Below, piece after piece: positions 47,723 through 57,457 of a stretch of 64,000 nucleotides of DNA (position 1 is the first letter of the stretch; each line of letters starts with the position of its first letter). The notes beneath the pieces are model-generated. The model was given only the letters and a program-made list of their open reading frames with translations. It searched no databases and was not told the DNA's origin. Made by a program: the position numbers and the translations under genes. The stretch is from Agromyces bracchium (lineage in GTDB: Bacteria > Actinomycetota > Actinomycetes > Actinomycetales > Microbacteriaceae): positions 186,001 to 250,000 of the forward strand of contig NZ_WMLB01000025.1 in the NCBI RefSeq assembly GCF_009709675.1. Direction: 5' to 3'.

Positions 47723-48277
47723 TCAGACCTCGAGGAGTTCGGCTTCCTTGCGCTTCAGCGCCTCGTCGATCTGGTCGACGTGCGACTTGGTGACGTGCTC
47801 GAGTTCCTTCTCGCCGCGCACCACCTCGTCGTCGCCCACCTCGCCCTTCAGTGACTCGAGGTCGTCCTTCGCCTTGCGACGGATGTTGCGGACGGACACC
47901 CGCGCATCCTCGGCCTTCGAACGCACGATCTTGACGAACTCCTTGCGTCGCTCCTCGGTGAGCTCGGGCAGGGTGACGCGGATGATGTTGCCGTCGTTCG
48001 ACGGGTTCGCACCGAGGTTGGGGGTGTCGCGGATCGCCTGCTCGATGTCCTTCATCGCGGACTTGTCGTAGGGCGTCACGACGAGCGTGCGCGCCTCGGG
48101 GTTCGCGAGCGAGGCGAGCTGGGCGAGCGGCGTCGGCGTGCCGTAGTAGCTCACCATGATCTTCTGGAAGAGCTGCGGGTTGGCGCGGCCGGTGCGGACG
48201 GAGGCGAAGTCGTCCTTGGCGACCTCGACGGCCTTCTGCATGCGTGCACTTGCTTCGGACAGTACATCCGCGATCAC
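47723..48277 (-). CDS. frr: Ribosome recycling factor
   Basis: 184 residues, the usual RRF length. With EF-G it splits post-termination ribosomes. Recognised by [48 protein letters not shown] and [22 protein letters not shown]. Start GTG 48277 with GGAG upstream. It follows pyrH after 30 bases. Confidence 0.98.
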   Translation of the reverse strand: MIADVLSEASARMQKAVEVAKDDFASVRTGRANPQLFQKIMVSYYGTPTPLAQLASLANPEARTLVVTPYDKSAMKDIEQAIRDTPNLGANPSNDGNIIRVTLPELTEERRKEFVKIVRSKAEDARVSVRNIRRKAKDDLESLKGEVGDDEVVRGEKELEHVTKSHVDQIDEALKRKEAELLEV

Positions 48278-48307
48278 GGGGACTCCTTCTCTCGGGCTCG
48301 GGACAGT

Positions 48308-49039
48308 CTATCGATCGGTGGCCGGCTCGCCGTTGCTGACGACGGTGCCCAACTCGGCGCCGAGGATCGCCTTGGTCACGTTGCCCGCGGGCTCCATGCC
48401 GAACACCTGCATCGGCATGCCGTTGTCCATGCAGAGGCTGAAAGCCGTCGAATCGACCACCTTGAGCCCGCGCTGCAGCGCCTCCTGGTAGCTGATCCGG
48501 TCGATCTTGTGGGCGTCGGGGTTGGTGCGCGGGTCGTCGGAGTAGACCCCGTCGACGCCGTTCTTCGCGACGAGCACCACATCGGCGCCGATCTCGAGTG
48601 CGCGCTGCGCGGCGACCGTGTCGGTGGAGAAGTACGGCAGCCCGGCACCGGCGCCGAAGATGACCACGCGGCCCTTCTCCAGGTGCCGCTCGGCGCGACG
48701 CGGAATGTACGGCTCGGCGACCTGCGTCATCGAGATCGCGGACTGCACGCGCGTCTCGGCACCCGCCTGCTCGAGGAAGTCCTGGAGGGCGAGCGAGTTC
48801 ATGACCGTGCCGAGCATGCCCATGTAGTCGGCCCGACCGCGGTCCATGCCGCGCTGGCTGAGCTCGGCGCCTCGGAAGAAGTTGCCGCCGCCGACCACGA
48901 TCGCGACCTCGACGGTGCGTGCCGCGTCGGCGATCTCGCGGGCCAGCGAGCTGACGACGTCGGGGTTGACCCCGAGTGCGCCGCCGCCGAACGCCTCACC
49001 CGACAGCTTGAGCAGCACCCTGCGCGTGTGTTCCGTCAT
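48308..49039 (-). CDS. pyrH: UMP kinase
   Basis: 243 residues of the amino-acid-kinase family. It converts UMP to UDP. Motifs: [65 protein letters not shown] and [13 protein letters not shown]. The leader contains GGGGAAGGA before the ATG and TAGTTT about 31 bases upstream. Confidence 0.98.
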   Translation of the reverse strand: MTEHTRRVLLKLSGEAFGGGALGVNPDVVSSLAREIADAARTVEVAIVVGGGNFFRGAELSQRGMDRGRADYMGMLGTVMNSLALQDFLEQAGAETRVQSAISMTQVAEPYIPRRAERHLEKGRVVIFGAGAGLPYFSTDTVAAQRALEIGADVVLVAKNGVDGVYSDDPRTNPDAHKIDRISYQEALQRGLKVVDSTAFSLCMDNGMPMQVFGMEPAGNVTKAILGAELGTVVSNGEPATDR

Positions 49040-49069
49040 CCCCGACCGATCCTTCCCCTCTGGGAGTCA

Positions 49070-49075
49070 AAACTA
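49070..49075 (-). promoter_or_regulatory. -10 box (TAGTTT) for pyrH-frr-cdsA
   Basis: TAGTTT on the minus strand in the pyrH-tsf gap, after the tsf terminator; it would start a second transcript for pyrH, frr and cdsA. Confidence 0.4.
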
Positions 49076-49150
49076 GTGGTTCCGGGCCGTCGCCGCAGTG
49101 CGGCCGGGCCCGCGCCGTGCCCGCGCGTCGCCGCGACATCCGGACACAGC

Positions 49151-49186
49151 AAAGGAGCCCGGACCGCGCGATGCGGTCCGGACTCC
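49151..49186 (-). terminator. Intrinsic terminator of rpsB-tsf
   Basis: Minus-strand hairpin GGAGTCCGGACCGC / GCGGTCCGGGCTCC (arms 49173-49186 and 49154-49167, one G-T pair), 5-nt loop, followed by TTTGCTGTGT. It starts 12 bases after the tsf stop. Confidence 0.85.
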
Positions 49187-49197
49187 CCTGGCACGTG

Positions 49198-50028
49198 TTA
49201 CGCGCCGACCTTGAAGCGGGCGAAGTCGCTCACGGTCAGGCCGGCGTCCTGCACGACCTTGCCGACGGACAGCTTGTTGTCCTTGGCGTAGTCCTGCTCG
49301 AGCAGCGCGACCTGCTTGAAGAACGCGCCGAGGCGACCCTCGACGATCTTCGGGAGTGCAGCCTCGGGCTTGCCCTCCTCGCGGGTGATCTGCTCGACGA
49401 GCGCGCGCTCCTTCTCGACGGCCTCGGCCGGGACGTCCTCACGAGTGAGGTACTCCGGCGCGGCGAACGAGATGTGCTGCGCGATCGAACGCGCGGTCTC
49501 CGCGTCGTCGCCCGCGTAGCCGAGGACCACGCCGACCTGCGGGGGCAGGTCCTTCGAGGTCTTGTGCAGGTAGATCGAGAAGTGCTCGCCCTTCACGAGG
49601 CGGACCCGGCGGAGCTCGACCTTCTCGCCGAGGATCGCGGCCTCGCCGTCGATGAGCTCGGCGACGGTGCCCGTCTCGGCCGGCGCGGCCAGGGCGGCCT
49701 CGACGGTCTCGGCGCGGGCCGCGGCGACGGCCGCGAGCACGCGGTCGGCGAGGCCGACGAACTTCTCGCCCTTGGCGACGAAGTCGGTCTCGCAGGCGAG
49801 CTCGATGAGGGTCGCGGTGCCGTCGCCGTTCTCGGCGGCGGCGACGAGGCCCTCGGAGGTCGAGCGGTCGGCGCGCTTGGCGTTGCCCTTGGCGCCCTTC
49901 AGGCGGAGGATCTCCGTCGCCTTCTCGATGTCGCCGTCGGCCTCGACGAGCGCGTTCTTGGTGTCGGTCATGCCGGTTCCGAGCTGCTCGCGGAGCGCCT
50001 TGATGTCGGCGATGCTGACGTTGGCCAT
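49198..50028 (-). CDS. tsf: Elongation factor Ts
   Basis: 276 residues. Nucleotide exchange factor for EF-Tu. N-terminal UBA-like domain (IADIKALREQLGTGMTDTKNALVEADGDIEKATEILR) with the EF-Tu contact GTGMTD. Core segments CETDFVAKGEKF and PEYLTREDVPAEAVEKE follow. Second gene of rpsB-tsf, 45 bases after rpsB. Confidence 0.98.
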   Translation of the reverse strand: MANVSIADIKALREQLGTGMTDTKNALVEADGDIEKATEILRLKGAKGNAKRADRSTSEGLVAAAENGDGTATLIELACETDFVAKGEKFVGLADRVLAAVAAARAETVEAALAAPAETGTVAELIDGEAAILGEKVELRRVRLVKGEHFSIYLHKTSKDLPPQVGVVLGYAGDDAETARSIAQHISFAAPEYLTREDVPAEAVEKERALVEQITREEGKPEAALPKIVEGRLGAFFKQVALLEQDYAKDNKLSVGKVVQDAGLTVSDFARFKVGA

Positions 50029-50073
50029 GTGGAATGGACTCCCTGTCGTTTCGGAGTGGGTGGGGGTGCCGAG

Positions 50074-50991
50074 TTACTCGGCGGCAGCTGCGCCCGCGGC
50101 GTCGGCCTCGGACTCGGTCGCGGCGACCTCGGTGGCCGCCTCGTCGACGACCTCCGCGGCCTCGGCCTTGGCCTCGGTCTTCGACTCGGCGACCTTCTCG
50201 GTCTCGGCGGACGACTGCTCGGGGGTGCTCTCCGACCCGGCGTTGAGGAGCTCCTGCTCCCACTCGGCCAGCGGCTCAGCCTCCTCGCCCTCCTCGGGCT
50301 TCTGGTGGCGCTGGATGAGGCCCTCGGCCGCGGCGTCGGCGACGATGCGCGTGAGCAGGCTCACCGAACGGATCGCGTCGTCGTTGCCCGGGATCGGGTA
50401 CTGGACCTCGTCGGGGTCGCAGTTGGTGTCGAGGATGCCGATGACGGGGATGCCGAGCTTCTTGGCCTCGTCGATCGCGAGGTGCTCCTTCTTGGTGTCC
50501 ACGACCCAGAGCGCCGACGGCGTCTTCGAGAGGTTGCGGATGCCGCCGAGCGACTTGTGCAGCTTGTCGAGCTCGCGCTTCTTGAGGAGGAGCTCCTTCT
50601 TGGTGAAGCCCGAGGTGGTGCCCTCGAAGTCCAGCTCCTCGAGCTCCTTCATGCGCGCGAGGCGCTTGGACACCGTGGCGAAGTTGGTGAGGAGGCCGCC
50701 GAGCCAGCGCTGGTTGACGTACGGCTGGCCCACGCGCGTGGCCTGCTCGGCGATCGACTCCTGCGCCTGCTTCTTGGTGCCGACGAAGAGGATGGTGCCG
50801 CCGTGGGCGACCGTCTCCTTGACGAAGTCGTAGGCCTTGTCGATGTAGGCGAGCGACTGCTGCAGGTCGATGATGTAGATGCCGGAACGCTCGGTGAAGA
50901 TGAACCGCTTCATCTTCGGGTTCCAACGGCGGGTCTGGTGCCCGAAGTGCACGCCGCTGTCGAGCAGCTGGCGAATGGTGACGACGGCCAT
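50074..50991 (-). CDS. rpsB: 30S ribosomal protein S2
   Basis: 305 residues. The S2 core (about 1-235) is standard: [46 protein letters not shown] and [31 protein letters not shown]-terminal Ala/Glu-rich acidic tail of about 70 residues follows, as in many actinobacterial S2 proteins. ATG 50991 has GGAG seven bases upstream. Confidence 0.98.
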   Translation of the reverse strand: MAVVTIRQLLDSGVHFGHQTRRWNPKMKRFIFTERSGIYIIDLQQSLAYIDKAYDFVKETVAHGGTILFVGTKKQAQESIAEQATRVGQPYVNQRWLGGLLTNFATVSKRLARMKELEELDFEGTTSGFTKKELLLKKRELDKLHKSLGGIRNLSKTPSALWVVDTKKEHLAIDEAKKLGIPVIGILDTNCDPDEVQYPIPGNDDAIRSVSLLTRIVADAAAEGLIQRHQKPEEGEEAEPLAEWEQELLNAGSESTPEQSSAETEKVAESKTEAKAEAAEVVDEAATEVAATESEADAAGAAAAE

Positions 50992-51148
50992 GGCCGTTCT
51001 CCTTCTGTTCTCAGTTGTCGCTCCGGCCGGCGGCCGGAAGCCCTGGTGCCCGGCACGGCTCCGCCGGCTCGCGCTGCGAGCGGGACTGAGTGGAGTCGGT
51101 GGCCGAATGGGCACGCGTAGTCGCCCCGACAGGCGGGGCGCTCCGGAC

Positions 51149-51154
51149 ATGCTA
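51149..51154 (-). promoter_or_regulatory. Putative -10 box (TAGCAT) and long leader of rpsB
   Basis: TAGCAT on the minus strand implies a 5' leader of about 150 bases before the rpsB ATG. The leader holds strong GC hairpins, for example TTCCGGCCGCCGGCCGG around 51024-51042 close to the ribosome binding site. This is the arrangement expected for feedback by S2, but the fold is not verified. Confidence 0.35.
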
Positions 51155-51263
51155 TCACGCGGCGGGTGCGCGACCCCTCCTCACCATCGGCGTCCGGAGG
51201 CGGGCAGCGCACGGGCTCGGCGACCCCTCCGACGAGCGGATGCCGCGGCGGCACGCTCGACGC

Positions 51264-51836
51264 ATGCGCCTCTCCCCCGTTCCCGGCACCGCCATCGCGG
51301 CGAGCGTCGCCGGCATGCTCGCCGTCCTCGTCGTGGTGCTCGCGGCGCCCGGCTCGGCCGCTGCGTCGACCGTCGACGCGACCGCCCCGATCGGGCGCGC
51401 CGACGCGATCGGCGAGGCGCCCGCCGATCGCTGGGTCTGGCCGGTCGGCCCGCCGGTGCTCGTCATCGAACCGTTCCGCGCTCCGCCGACGCCGTACTCG
51501 GCCGGGCACCGCGGGATCGACCTGACCGCCGCACCCGGGGGCACGGTCGTGGCGACGGCCCCCGGCGTGGTCTCGTTCGCCGGCCCCGTCGCCGGGCGCG
51601 GAGTGCTCTCGATCGATCACGGCGACGGCGTCGTCAGCTCGATCGAGCCGGTCGACGCCGCCGTGGCAGCCGGCGACGCGGTGCGGGCCGGCGAGCCCGT
51701 CGCGACGGTGGCGACCGGCGGTCACTGCGACGGCGAGTGCATCCACCTCGGCGTTCGGGTGCACGGCGAGTACGTGTCGCCCCTGCGGTGGTTCGGCGGC
51801 GTGCCGCGCGCGGTGCTCCTGCCGATGACTGGATGA
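51264..51836 (+). CDS. Secreted M23-family peptidase (LytM-like)
   Basis: 190 residues. A signal peptide spans about 1-35 (AASVAGMLAVLVVVLAAPGSAAAS). The LytM domain follows: GHRGIDLTAAPGGTVVATAPGVVSFAG with HxxxD zinc ligands, and ECIHLGVRVHGEYV near the end, where the first position of the usual HxH motif is Cys. It likely acts on the peptide part of peptidoglycan. The next upstream ATG (51240) is possible, but the chosen start gives a shorter, normal signal peptide. It converges on xerC with a gap of seven bases. Confidence 0.85.
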   Translation: MRLSPVPGTAIAASVAGMLAVLVVVLAAPGSAAASTVDATAPIGRADAIGEAPADRWVWPVGPPVLVIEPFRAPPTPYSAGHRGIDLTAAPGGTVVATAPGVVSFAGPVAGRGVLSIDHGDGVVSSIEPVDAAVAAGDAVRAGEPVATVATGGHCDGECIHLGVRVHGEYVSPLRWFGGVPRAVLLPMTG

Positions 51837-51843
51837 CGCCTCG

Positions 51844-52839
51844 TCAGGCCCGCGGGTGCGCCGTGCGGTAGGTCTGCTTGAGTCGCTCGGCCGAGACGTG
51901 CGTGTAGATCTGGGTCGTGCCGAGGCTCGCGTGTCCGAGGAACTCCTGCACGGCACGGAGGTCGGCACCGCCGTCGAGCAGGTGGGTCGCCGCGCTGTGC
52001 CGGAACGCGTGCGGCCCCGCCGGGCCGGAACCGGGCAGGTCGGCCAGGAGCCCGGCGACGAGTCGGTGCACGCTGCGGACACCGAGTCGTGCGCCACGCA
52101 CGCCCACGAACAGCGGCCGCACCCCGCCCGCAGGAGTCGGGGCGCCGTCGCCGGCCGCGGCACGGAGCAGCGCGGGGCGGGCCGTCTCGAGGTAGCGGTC
52201 GAGCGCGGCGGCGGCCGGTGCGCCGTACGGCACGACGCGTTCCTTCGACCCCTTGCCCGTGACGCGGACCGTCCGGTTGCCGCGATCGACGTCGTCGACG
52301 TCGAGCCCGACGAGCTCCGAGACGCGGAGCCCGCAGGCGTAGAGCAGTTCGATCACGGCGAGATCGCGGAGCGGAACCGGGTCTCCCGTCGCGGCTCGCA
52401 GCTGCATCCCGTCGAGCAGGCTCGCGACCGCGGGTGCCGCGACGACCCGGGGCAGCGTGCGCTTGGCTCGGGGCGCGCGCAGGCGCGCGGCCGGATCGGC
52501 CGGGAGCGCGCCCGTGCGTTCGAGCCAGGCGCAGAACCCCCGGGCGGATGCCGCGCGCCGGGCGACGGTCGTCCGGGCGAGCCCGCGCTCGGTCGCCGCC
52601 CAGAGCCAGTCGCGCAGCAGGTCGAGGTCGAGGCCCTCGATCCCGGTCGCGGATCGCTCCTCCGCGAACCGGGCCAGGTCGGCGAGGTCGGAGCCGTAGG
52701 CCGCCGCGGTGTGCTCGGAGTAGCCGCGCTCGAGGCGCACGTGCTCGAGATAGGCCTCCACGGCGGCATCCATGCCCGACCGCCCGGCGCCGACGGGCGA
52801 CAGGCCCCCCGTCGTGCCGGCCCGCGCCGGTTCAGCCAT
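51844..52839 (-). CDS. xerC: Tyrosine recombinase XerC
   Basis: 331 residues. SAM-like N-terminal core-binding domain (about 24-110), catalytic domain with Arg172 (CGLRVSEL), Lys196 (VTGKGSKER), His277 and Arg280 ([13 protein letters not shown]), His303 (LGHASLG) and Tyr312 (IYTHVS). It resolves chromosome dimers at dif with XerD. The ATG overlaps the last eight bases of cpdA (ATGGCTGA). Its position in the dprA-xerC-rpsB block is the normal actinobacterial one for the chromosomal enzyme, not an integrase. Confidence 0.94.
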   Translation of the reverse strand: MAEPARAGTTGGLSPVGAGRSGMDAAVEAYLEHVRLERGYSEHTAAAYGSDLADLARFAEERSATGIEGLDLDLLRDWLWAATERGLARTTVARRAASARGFCAWLERTGALPADPAARLRAPRAKRTLPRVVAAPAVASLLDGMQLRAATGDPVPLRDLAVIELLYACGLRVSELVGLDVDDVDRGNRTVRVTGKGSKERVVPYGAPAAAALDRYLETARPALLRAAAGDGAPTPAGGVRPLFVGVRGARLGVRSVHRLVAGLLADLPGSGPAGPHAFRHSAATHLLDGGADLRAVQEFLGHASLGTTQIYTHVSAERLKQTYRTAHPRA

Positions 52840-53752
52840 CCGTCACCCATTCGCGCTTGCGCGAGAAGCGATCGAGGCGTCCCTCCTCGTCGAGCGCTTC
52901 GACCTCTGCCAGGAACTGCTCGCCGAAGCTCGTGATCTCGCCGAACGTGCCGACCGGGACCACCGAGCTCACGACCGCGTCGTCGAAGCAGTGGACGAGG
53001 GAGAAGGACCTGCCGCCGTCGATGCCGACGAGGTGCCGCGCCGGCGCGGAGAGGTCCATCGTGTACGCCAGCGAACCGGCGACGGAGACGGGGACCCCGG
53101 CGAACGTGCCCTGCGTCGGGTAGTGGAGGTGGCCGCCGAGGATCGCGCGGACGTCGCGGTCGCGGAGCACCTCTGCGAGCTCGTCCTGCCTGCGGAGTTC
53201 GAGCACGTCCATCAACGCCAGCGGCGTGGCGATCGGTGCGTGGTGGAGCGCGAGGATCGTGCCGTTGGGGGCAGGCTCCGCGAGCACGGCGTCGAGCCAG
53301 TCCAGGGTCTCCGCCTCGAGGATGCCGTGGTGGTAGCCGGGCACGCTCGAGTCGACGGCCACGACGCGGAGGCCGTCGACGTCGATGATCTGGTTGACGG
53401 GGCCGTCGTCGCCGCTCTCGTCGCCGAGCAGGACCCGTCGGAACGGCTCGCGCTCGTCGTGGTTGCCCATGACCCAGATCAGCTGGGCACCGGTCACCTC
53501 GGCGACGGGTTCGAGCGTGGCGCGGACGCGACGATACGCGTCCTCCTCGCCGAGGTCGGCGACGTCGCCGCTGACGAGGATCGCGTCGAGCCCGCCGACC
53601 ATCCGGGAGAGCTGCTCGGCCGCGCGGTCGAGGTTGGTGACGGTGTCCGCACGCCCGCCGAGCGGCGCCCCGCCCTCGAGGAGATGCGTATCGCTGAGGT
53701 GCGCGATCACGTGACGTGCCGCGGGGTACCTGCCGAGTCGAGGGTGATCCAT
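52832..53752 (-). CDS. cpdA: Metallophosphoesterase, CpdA-like (3',5'-cyclic nucleotide phosphodiesterase)
   Basis: 306 residues. The calcineurin-like metal site is complete: [41 protein letters not shown] and [10 protein letters not shown]. Closest in form to CpdA/Rv0805-type class III cyclic nucleotide phosphodiesterases; other phosphodiester substrates are possible. ATG 53752 has GGAGGT five bases upstream. It lies between dprA and xerC, which are usually adjacent, so it is an insertion into that conserved order. Confidence 0.87.
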   Translation of the reverse strand: MDHPRLGRYPAARHVIAHLSDTHLLEGGAPLGGRADTVTNLDRAAEQLSRMVGGLDAILVSGDVADLGEEDAYRRVRATLEPVAEVTGAQLIWVMGNHDEREPFRRVLLGDESGDDGPVNQIIDVDGLRVVAVDSSVPGYHHGILEAETLDWLDAVLAEPAPNGTILALHHAPIATPLALMDVLELRRQDELAEVLRDRDVRAILGGHLHYPTQGTFAGVPVSVAGSLAYTMDLSAPARHLVGIDGGRSFSLVHCFDDAVVSSVVPVGTFGEITSFGEQFLAEVEALDEEGRLDRFSRKREWVTDG

Positions 53753-53802
53753 GTGTACCTCCGCGGCCAGCCTAGAACCACGAGCCCCGTCGCACCGAGG
53801 CC

Positions 53803-55092
53803 TCATCCGGGGGGTCGTCGAACCCAGCCCTCCCCGGACCGGGCTGCGAGGCCCGTGGCGTCCAGCGCGCCGAGTGCGCCCATGACCGCGCCCGGGGTCA
53901 GGCCCGTGTCACGGACGAGCTCGCCGATGGCACGTGCTCGGCGGGTCCCGAGTGCGTCGAGCACGCGCCGCTCGGCCGAGGTGAGCACCTCGAGCGCGCG
54001 CGGCAGCGCCGCCTCGGCCGCGCCGCCGCTGCCGTCGTCTTCGCCGCCGACGCTCGCGCCTGCGGCGACGGACGCGACGAGTTCGGCCATCTGCGCGGCA
54101 TTCGTCACGCACACGGCGTCGAACTCGCGCAACAGCCGGTGACACCCGGCGGAGGCGGGGCTCGTGACCGGGCCGGGCACCGCCCCGAGCGGGCGCCCGA
54201 GCGCCGCCGCGTGACCCGCCGTGTTGAGCGAACCCGAGCGCATCCCCGCCTCGAGCACGACGGTCGCGTGGGAGGAGGCGGCGATCAACCGGTTGCGCTG
54301 CAGGAAGCGCCAGCGCGTTGGCGCGGCTCCGCATGCGAGTTCGGAGACGACCACACCCGTCTCGACGATCCGGCCGAGGAGCGTCTCGTGCCCGGCGGGA
54401 TAGAAGCGGTCGACGCCGCCGGCGAGGAACGCCACCGTCGTTCCGGCCGCCGCGAGCGCCGCCCGGTGCGCGGTGCCGTCGATCCCGTACGCGCCGCCGG
54501 AGACGACGGCGAGCCCGCGATCGACGAGGCCGGCAGCCGCCTCGACGGCGACATGCTCGCCGTACCCCGTTGCGGCCCGGGCGCCCACGAGGGCGAGGGA
54601 GGGCCGCTCGGTGAGCGCGGAGGGTCGACCGCGCACCCACAGCGCGAGAGGCGCGTGCGCCCTGAGATCGTCGACTCCGGCCGGCCAGTCGGCGTCACCC
54701 GGAAGAAGCAGCCGTGCGCCGACGCGCGCCGCCTGCGCGATCGAGCGCGCGAACGCGTCCTCGTCGAGTCGCGGCCTCCAGCGTGCGAGCCCGGCGGCGA
54801 CCTCGCGCGCGCTCGGCGCATCTGACGGGCCGAGGCCGTCGGCGGCCTGCGCAGCGATGACGGTCCCCGACCGACCCTCCAGCAGCGCGTTCGCCGCACC
54901 GCCGACGCCGAGCGCACCGACGAGCCGGCCGAGCACGCCGTCGCCGGGCTCGGAGACGAAGCCGAGCAGCGCCGTGGCGACCGACTCGACGGGAGCGCTC
55001 GACGCGGAATCCTCGGTCGCCGCGGCCGGCCTGACCGTGGCGAGCGCGTCACCCAGGCGATGTGCGAGTTCGCTCAGGGTGCCGGCGCTCAT
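53803..55092 (-). CDS. dprA: DNA processing protein DprA
   Basis: 429 residues. The Rossmann-like DprA core is recognised by SLALVGARAATGYGEHVAVEAA, VVSGGAYGIDGTAHRAAL, VAFLAGGVDRFYPAGHETLL, FLQRNRLIAASSHATVVLEAGMRSGSLNTA and AVPGPV. An N-terminal helical region and a C-terminal winged-helix (DprA_WH-like, about 365-429) flank it. It binds incoming ssDNA and loads RecA. The ATG overlaps the comM stop (ATGA). Confidence 0.95.
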   Translation of the reverse strand: MSAGTLSELAHRLGDALATVRPAAATEDSASSAPVESVATALLGFVSEPGDGVLGRLVGALGVGGAANALLEGRSGTVIAAQAADGLGPSDAPSAREVAAGLARWRPRLDEDAFARSIAQAARVGARLLLPGDADWPAGVDDLRAHAPLALWVRGRPSALTERPSLALVGARAATGYGEHVAVEAAAGLVDRGLAVVSGGAYGIDGTAHRAALAAAGTTVAFLAGGVDRFYPAGHETLLGRIVETGVVVSELACGAAPTRWRFLQRNRLIAASSHATVVLEAGMRSGSLNTAGHAAALGRPLGAVPGPVTSPASAGCHRLLREFDAVCVTNAAQMAELVASVAAGASVGGEDDGSGGAAEAALPRALEVLTSAERRVLDALGTRRARAIGELVRDTGLTPGAVMGALGALDATGLAARSGEGWVRRPPG

Positions 55093-56669
55093 GCCGCCGC
55101 GCCCATGCGCATCGCGAGCGCCCGACCGACGTGCTCGCCGGTCGGCCGTTCGACACCGTCGAGGTCGGCGATCGTCCACGCGACCTTCAGCACGCGGTCG
55201 TAGCCGCGCATCGTGACGCCGCCCCGCTCCAACGAGAGGTCGAGTGCGCGTGTCGCGGTCGAGCCGGGATGCAGGCCGCCCTCGCCGCGCAGCCACGGTC
55301 CCGGCATCTCGGCGTTGGTGCGCCACGGGGTGCCGGCGAGGCGCCGAGCGGCCGCGGCACGGGCACGCACGACCTTCTCGCGCGCTTCGCGCGAGGTCAC
55401 CGGCGGGCTCGCGCCGGGGTCGCGGACGCGATCGCGATCCATCATCAGCTTCGTCGGGGTGACGCGGTGGACCCACAACCGCAGGTCGACCCGATCCAGC
55501 AGCGGTCCGGAGATGCGCGCGAAGTAGCGGCGCTTGGTGGCCGGCGGACAGGCGCACCCCTCGTCGGGCGAGTCGCCGCCCCCGCACGGGCACGGGTTGG
55601 CCGCGAGGACGAGCTGGAACCGCGCGGGGAAAGTCGCGACCGAGTTCGCCCGGTGGATGCTGATCCGGCCCGACTCGAGCGGCTGGCGGAGCGCGTCGAG
55701 CACCCTGGCGGGGAACTCGGGAGCCTCGTCGAGGAAGAGGACGCCGTGCGACGCGCGGGCCGCGGCTCCCGGGCGGATGACCCGGCTCCCGCCGCCGACC
55801 ATTGCCGCGGAACTCGCAGTGTGATGCGGTGACTCGAAGGGCGGTCGCACCGACAGCGTCTCGCCGACGGGGTGCCCGGCGAGCGAGCGCAGCGAGGCCA
55901 CCTCGAGCGCTGCCTCGGCCGAGAGATCGGGCAGGATGCCGGGCAGTCGCGACGCGAGCATGGTCTTGCCCGCGCCAGGCGGGCCCGTGAGGAGCAGGTG
56001 GTGACCGCCGGCCGCCGCGACGAGCAGGGCCTCGATCGGCTCCTCGCCGCCGATGACGTCGGCGAGGTCGCCCTCGGGCACCGGTGCGGCGACCGCCGTG
56101 ATGGCGGCGTCGTGCGGTTCGACCGCTGCTCCGAGCCGGACCGGCTCGGGCCCGGGGCGCCCGCCGTGCCGCACGACCGCCTCTCGGAGCGTCGCCACGG
56201 CGACGATCTCGACACCGGGCACGAGTCGCGCCTCTGCCGCGTTCGCCACTGGCACCATGACCCGCTCGTGGCCGGCTCGCACCGCGGCGTGCACGGCGGG
56301 GAGGATGCCGTGCGTCGGGCGCAGGCGACCGTCGAGTCCGAGTTCGCCGAGGTGCACGAACCGGGACACGGACTGCGCGTCGACCGTGCCGGCCGCAGCC
56401 AGGCAGGACATCGCGATCGCGAGGTCGAAGGCCGAGCCGTGCTTGGGCAGTGCGGCGGGCGAGAGGTTGACCGTGAGGCGACGTGCCGGCAGGGCGCAGC
56501 CTGCGTTCGTGGCGGCGGAGCGCACGCGCTCGCGGGCCTCGCCGAGCGCGGTGTCGGGCAGCCCGATGATGACGAAGGCCGGGAGCTGGCTGGAGAGGTC
56601 GGCCTCGACCTCGACGACCGATCCCGCGAGTCCGACGAGCGCGATGGCCCGGGTCCGTGCGACGGGCAT
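55089..56669 (-). CDS. comM: YifB/ComM family AAA+ ATPase (Mg-chelatase-like)
   Basis: 526 residues. N-terminal ChlI/Lon-like domain (AFVIIGLPDTALGEARERVRSA; RRLTVNLSPAALPKHGSAFDLAIA), then AAA+ core with Walker A TGPPGAGKTML and Walker B HGVLFLDEAPEF. The Cys-containing loop NPCPCGG...CACPP and the C-terminal lid follow. In Gram-negatives it is a branch-migration helicase for natural transformation. The ATG shares a base with the yraN stop, and its stop overlaps dprA. Confidence 0.94.
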   Translation of the reverse strand: MPVARTRAIALVGLAGSVVEVEADLSSQLPAFVIIGLPDTALGEARERVRSAATNAGCALPARRLTVNLSPAALPKHGSAFDLAIAMSCLAAAGTVDAQSVSRFVHLGELGLDGRLRPTHGILPAVHAAVRAGHERVMVPVANAAEARLVPGVEIVAVATLREAVVRHGGRPGPEPVRLGAAVEPHDAAITAVAAPVPEGDLADVIGGEEPIEALLVAAAGGHHLLLTGPPGAGKTMLASRLPGILPDLSAEAALEVASLRSLAGHPVGETLSVRPPFESPHHTASSAAMVGGGSRVIRPGAAARASHGVLFLDEAPEFPARVLDALRQPLESGRISIHRANSVATFPARFQLVLAANPCPCGGGDSPDEGCACPPATKRRYFARISGPLLDRVDLRLWVHRVTPTKLMMDRDRVRDPGASPPVTSREAREKVVRARAAAARRLAGTPWRTNAEMPGPWLRGEGGLHPGSTATRALDLSLERGGVTMRGYDRVLKVAWTIADLDGVERPTGEHVGRALAMRMGAAA

Positions 56670-57025
56670 CAGGCGATCCCCTCGAGGTGCTCGACGACGG
56701 CGGGCGCCTCGGCGGGCGCGTGCACCGCGACGGCGTCGATGCGGATCTGCGCGGTCGGGTGGTCGTGCTCCTCGCACCAGGCGAGCGCGAGTCGGCGCAG
56801 TCGCGCCAGCTTCTGCGCCGTGATCGCCTCGAACGGGTGACCGAACGCCGGTCCGGTGCGGGTCTTCACCTCGACGAAGACGGTGCAGTCGCCGTCGCGC
56901 AGCACGAGGTCGACCTCGCCGTGCGGGCAGCGCCAGTTGCGGTCGACGACGCGCATGCCGCGCGCCTCGAGGTGCTCGGCCGCGACCAGTTCGCCGCGTC
57001 GACCGAGTTCGATGTTGTGGGCCAT
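56669..57025 (-). CDS. yraN: YraN/UPF0102 endonuclease-fold protein
   Basis: 118 residues. Starts AHNIELGRRGELVAAEHLEARGMRVVDRNWR; the PD-(D/E)xK-type core is GEVDLVLRDGDCTVFVEVKTRTG. Function is not settled, though it travels with comM and dprA. ATG 57025 gives the normal family length. First gene of yraN-comM-dprA with two overlapping starts. Confidence 0.93.
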   Translation of the reverse strand: MAHNIELGRRGELVAAEHLEARGMRVVDRNWRCPHGEVDLVLRDGDCTVFVEVKTRTGPAFGHPFEAITAQKLARLRRLALAWCEEHDHPTAQIRIDAVAVHAPAEAPAVVEHLEGIA

Positions 57026-57127
57026 GGCCCCAGCGTCGCGGCCCTGCGCGGACCCGTCGGCAGCCCGCTGCCGACCCGTGACCGGAGCCGCCGATTCCAC
57101 GTCGGTGGAGGACGGCTCGCCGAGCCG

Positions 57128-57451
57128 CTACTCCTCGAGCGCGAGGTCCTTCGGCAGCTCGAACTCGCGCGTCGCGAGCTCCTCGACGTTGACGTCCTTG
57201 AAGGTCAGCACGCGCACCGACTTCACGAAGCGGTCGGCGCGGTAGACGTCCCAGACCCAGACGTCCTTCATCGAGAGCTCGAAGTAGAAATCGTGCTCGG
57301 TGTCGCGGCGCACCAGTTCGACCTCGTTCGCGAGGTAGAAGCGCCGCTCGGTCTCGACCACGTACTTGAACTGCGAGACGATGTCGCGGTACTCGCGGTA
57401 CAGCGCGAGCTCCACTTCACGGTCGTAGTCGTCGAACTCGTCCTCATCCAT
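57128..57451 (-). CDS. DUF2469 family protein
   Basis: 107 residues: EDEFDDYDREVELALYREYRDIVSQFKYVVETERRFYLAN...VELVRRDTEHDFYFELSMKDVWVWDVYRADRFVKSV. This matches the small actinobacterial DUF2469 protein normally found between rnhB and yraN. Function unknown. It starts six bases after rnhB. Confidence 0.93.
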   Translation of the reverse strand: MDEDEFDDYDREVELALYREYRDIVSQFKYVVETERRFYLANEVELVRRDTEHDFYFELSMKDVWVWDVYRADRFVKSVRVLTFKDVNVEELATREFELPKDLALEE

Positions 57452-57457
57452 CGTGGA

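Noticed and set aside
51844-52839. Tyrosine recombinase as phage integrase or mobile element
   Set aside because: Neighbours are housekeeping genes in conserved order, there is no att-like repeat or cargo, and the motifs fit XerC.
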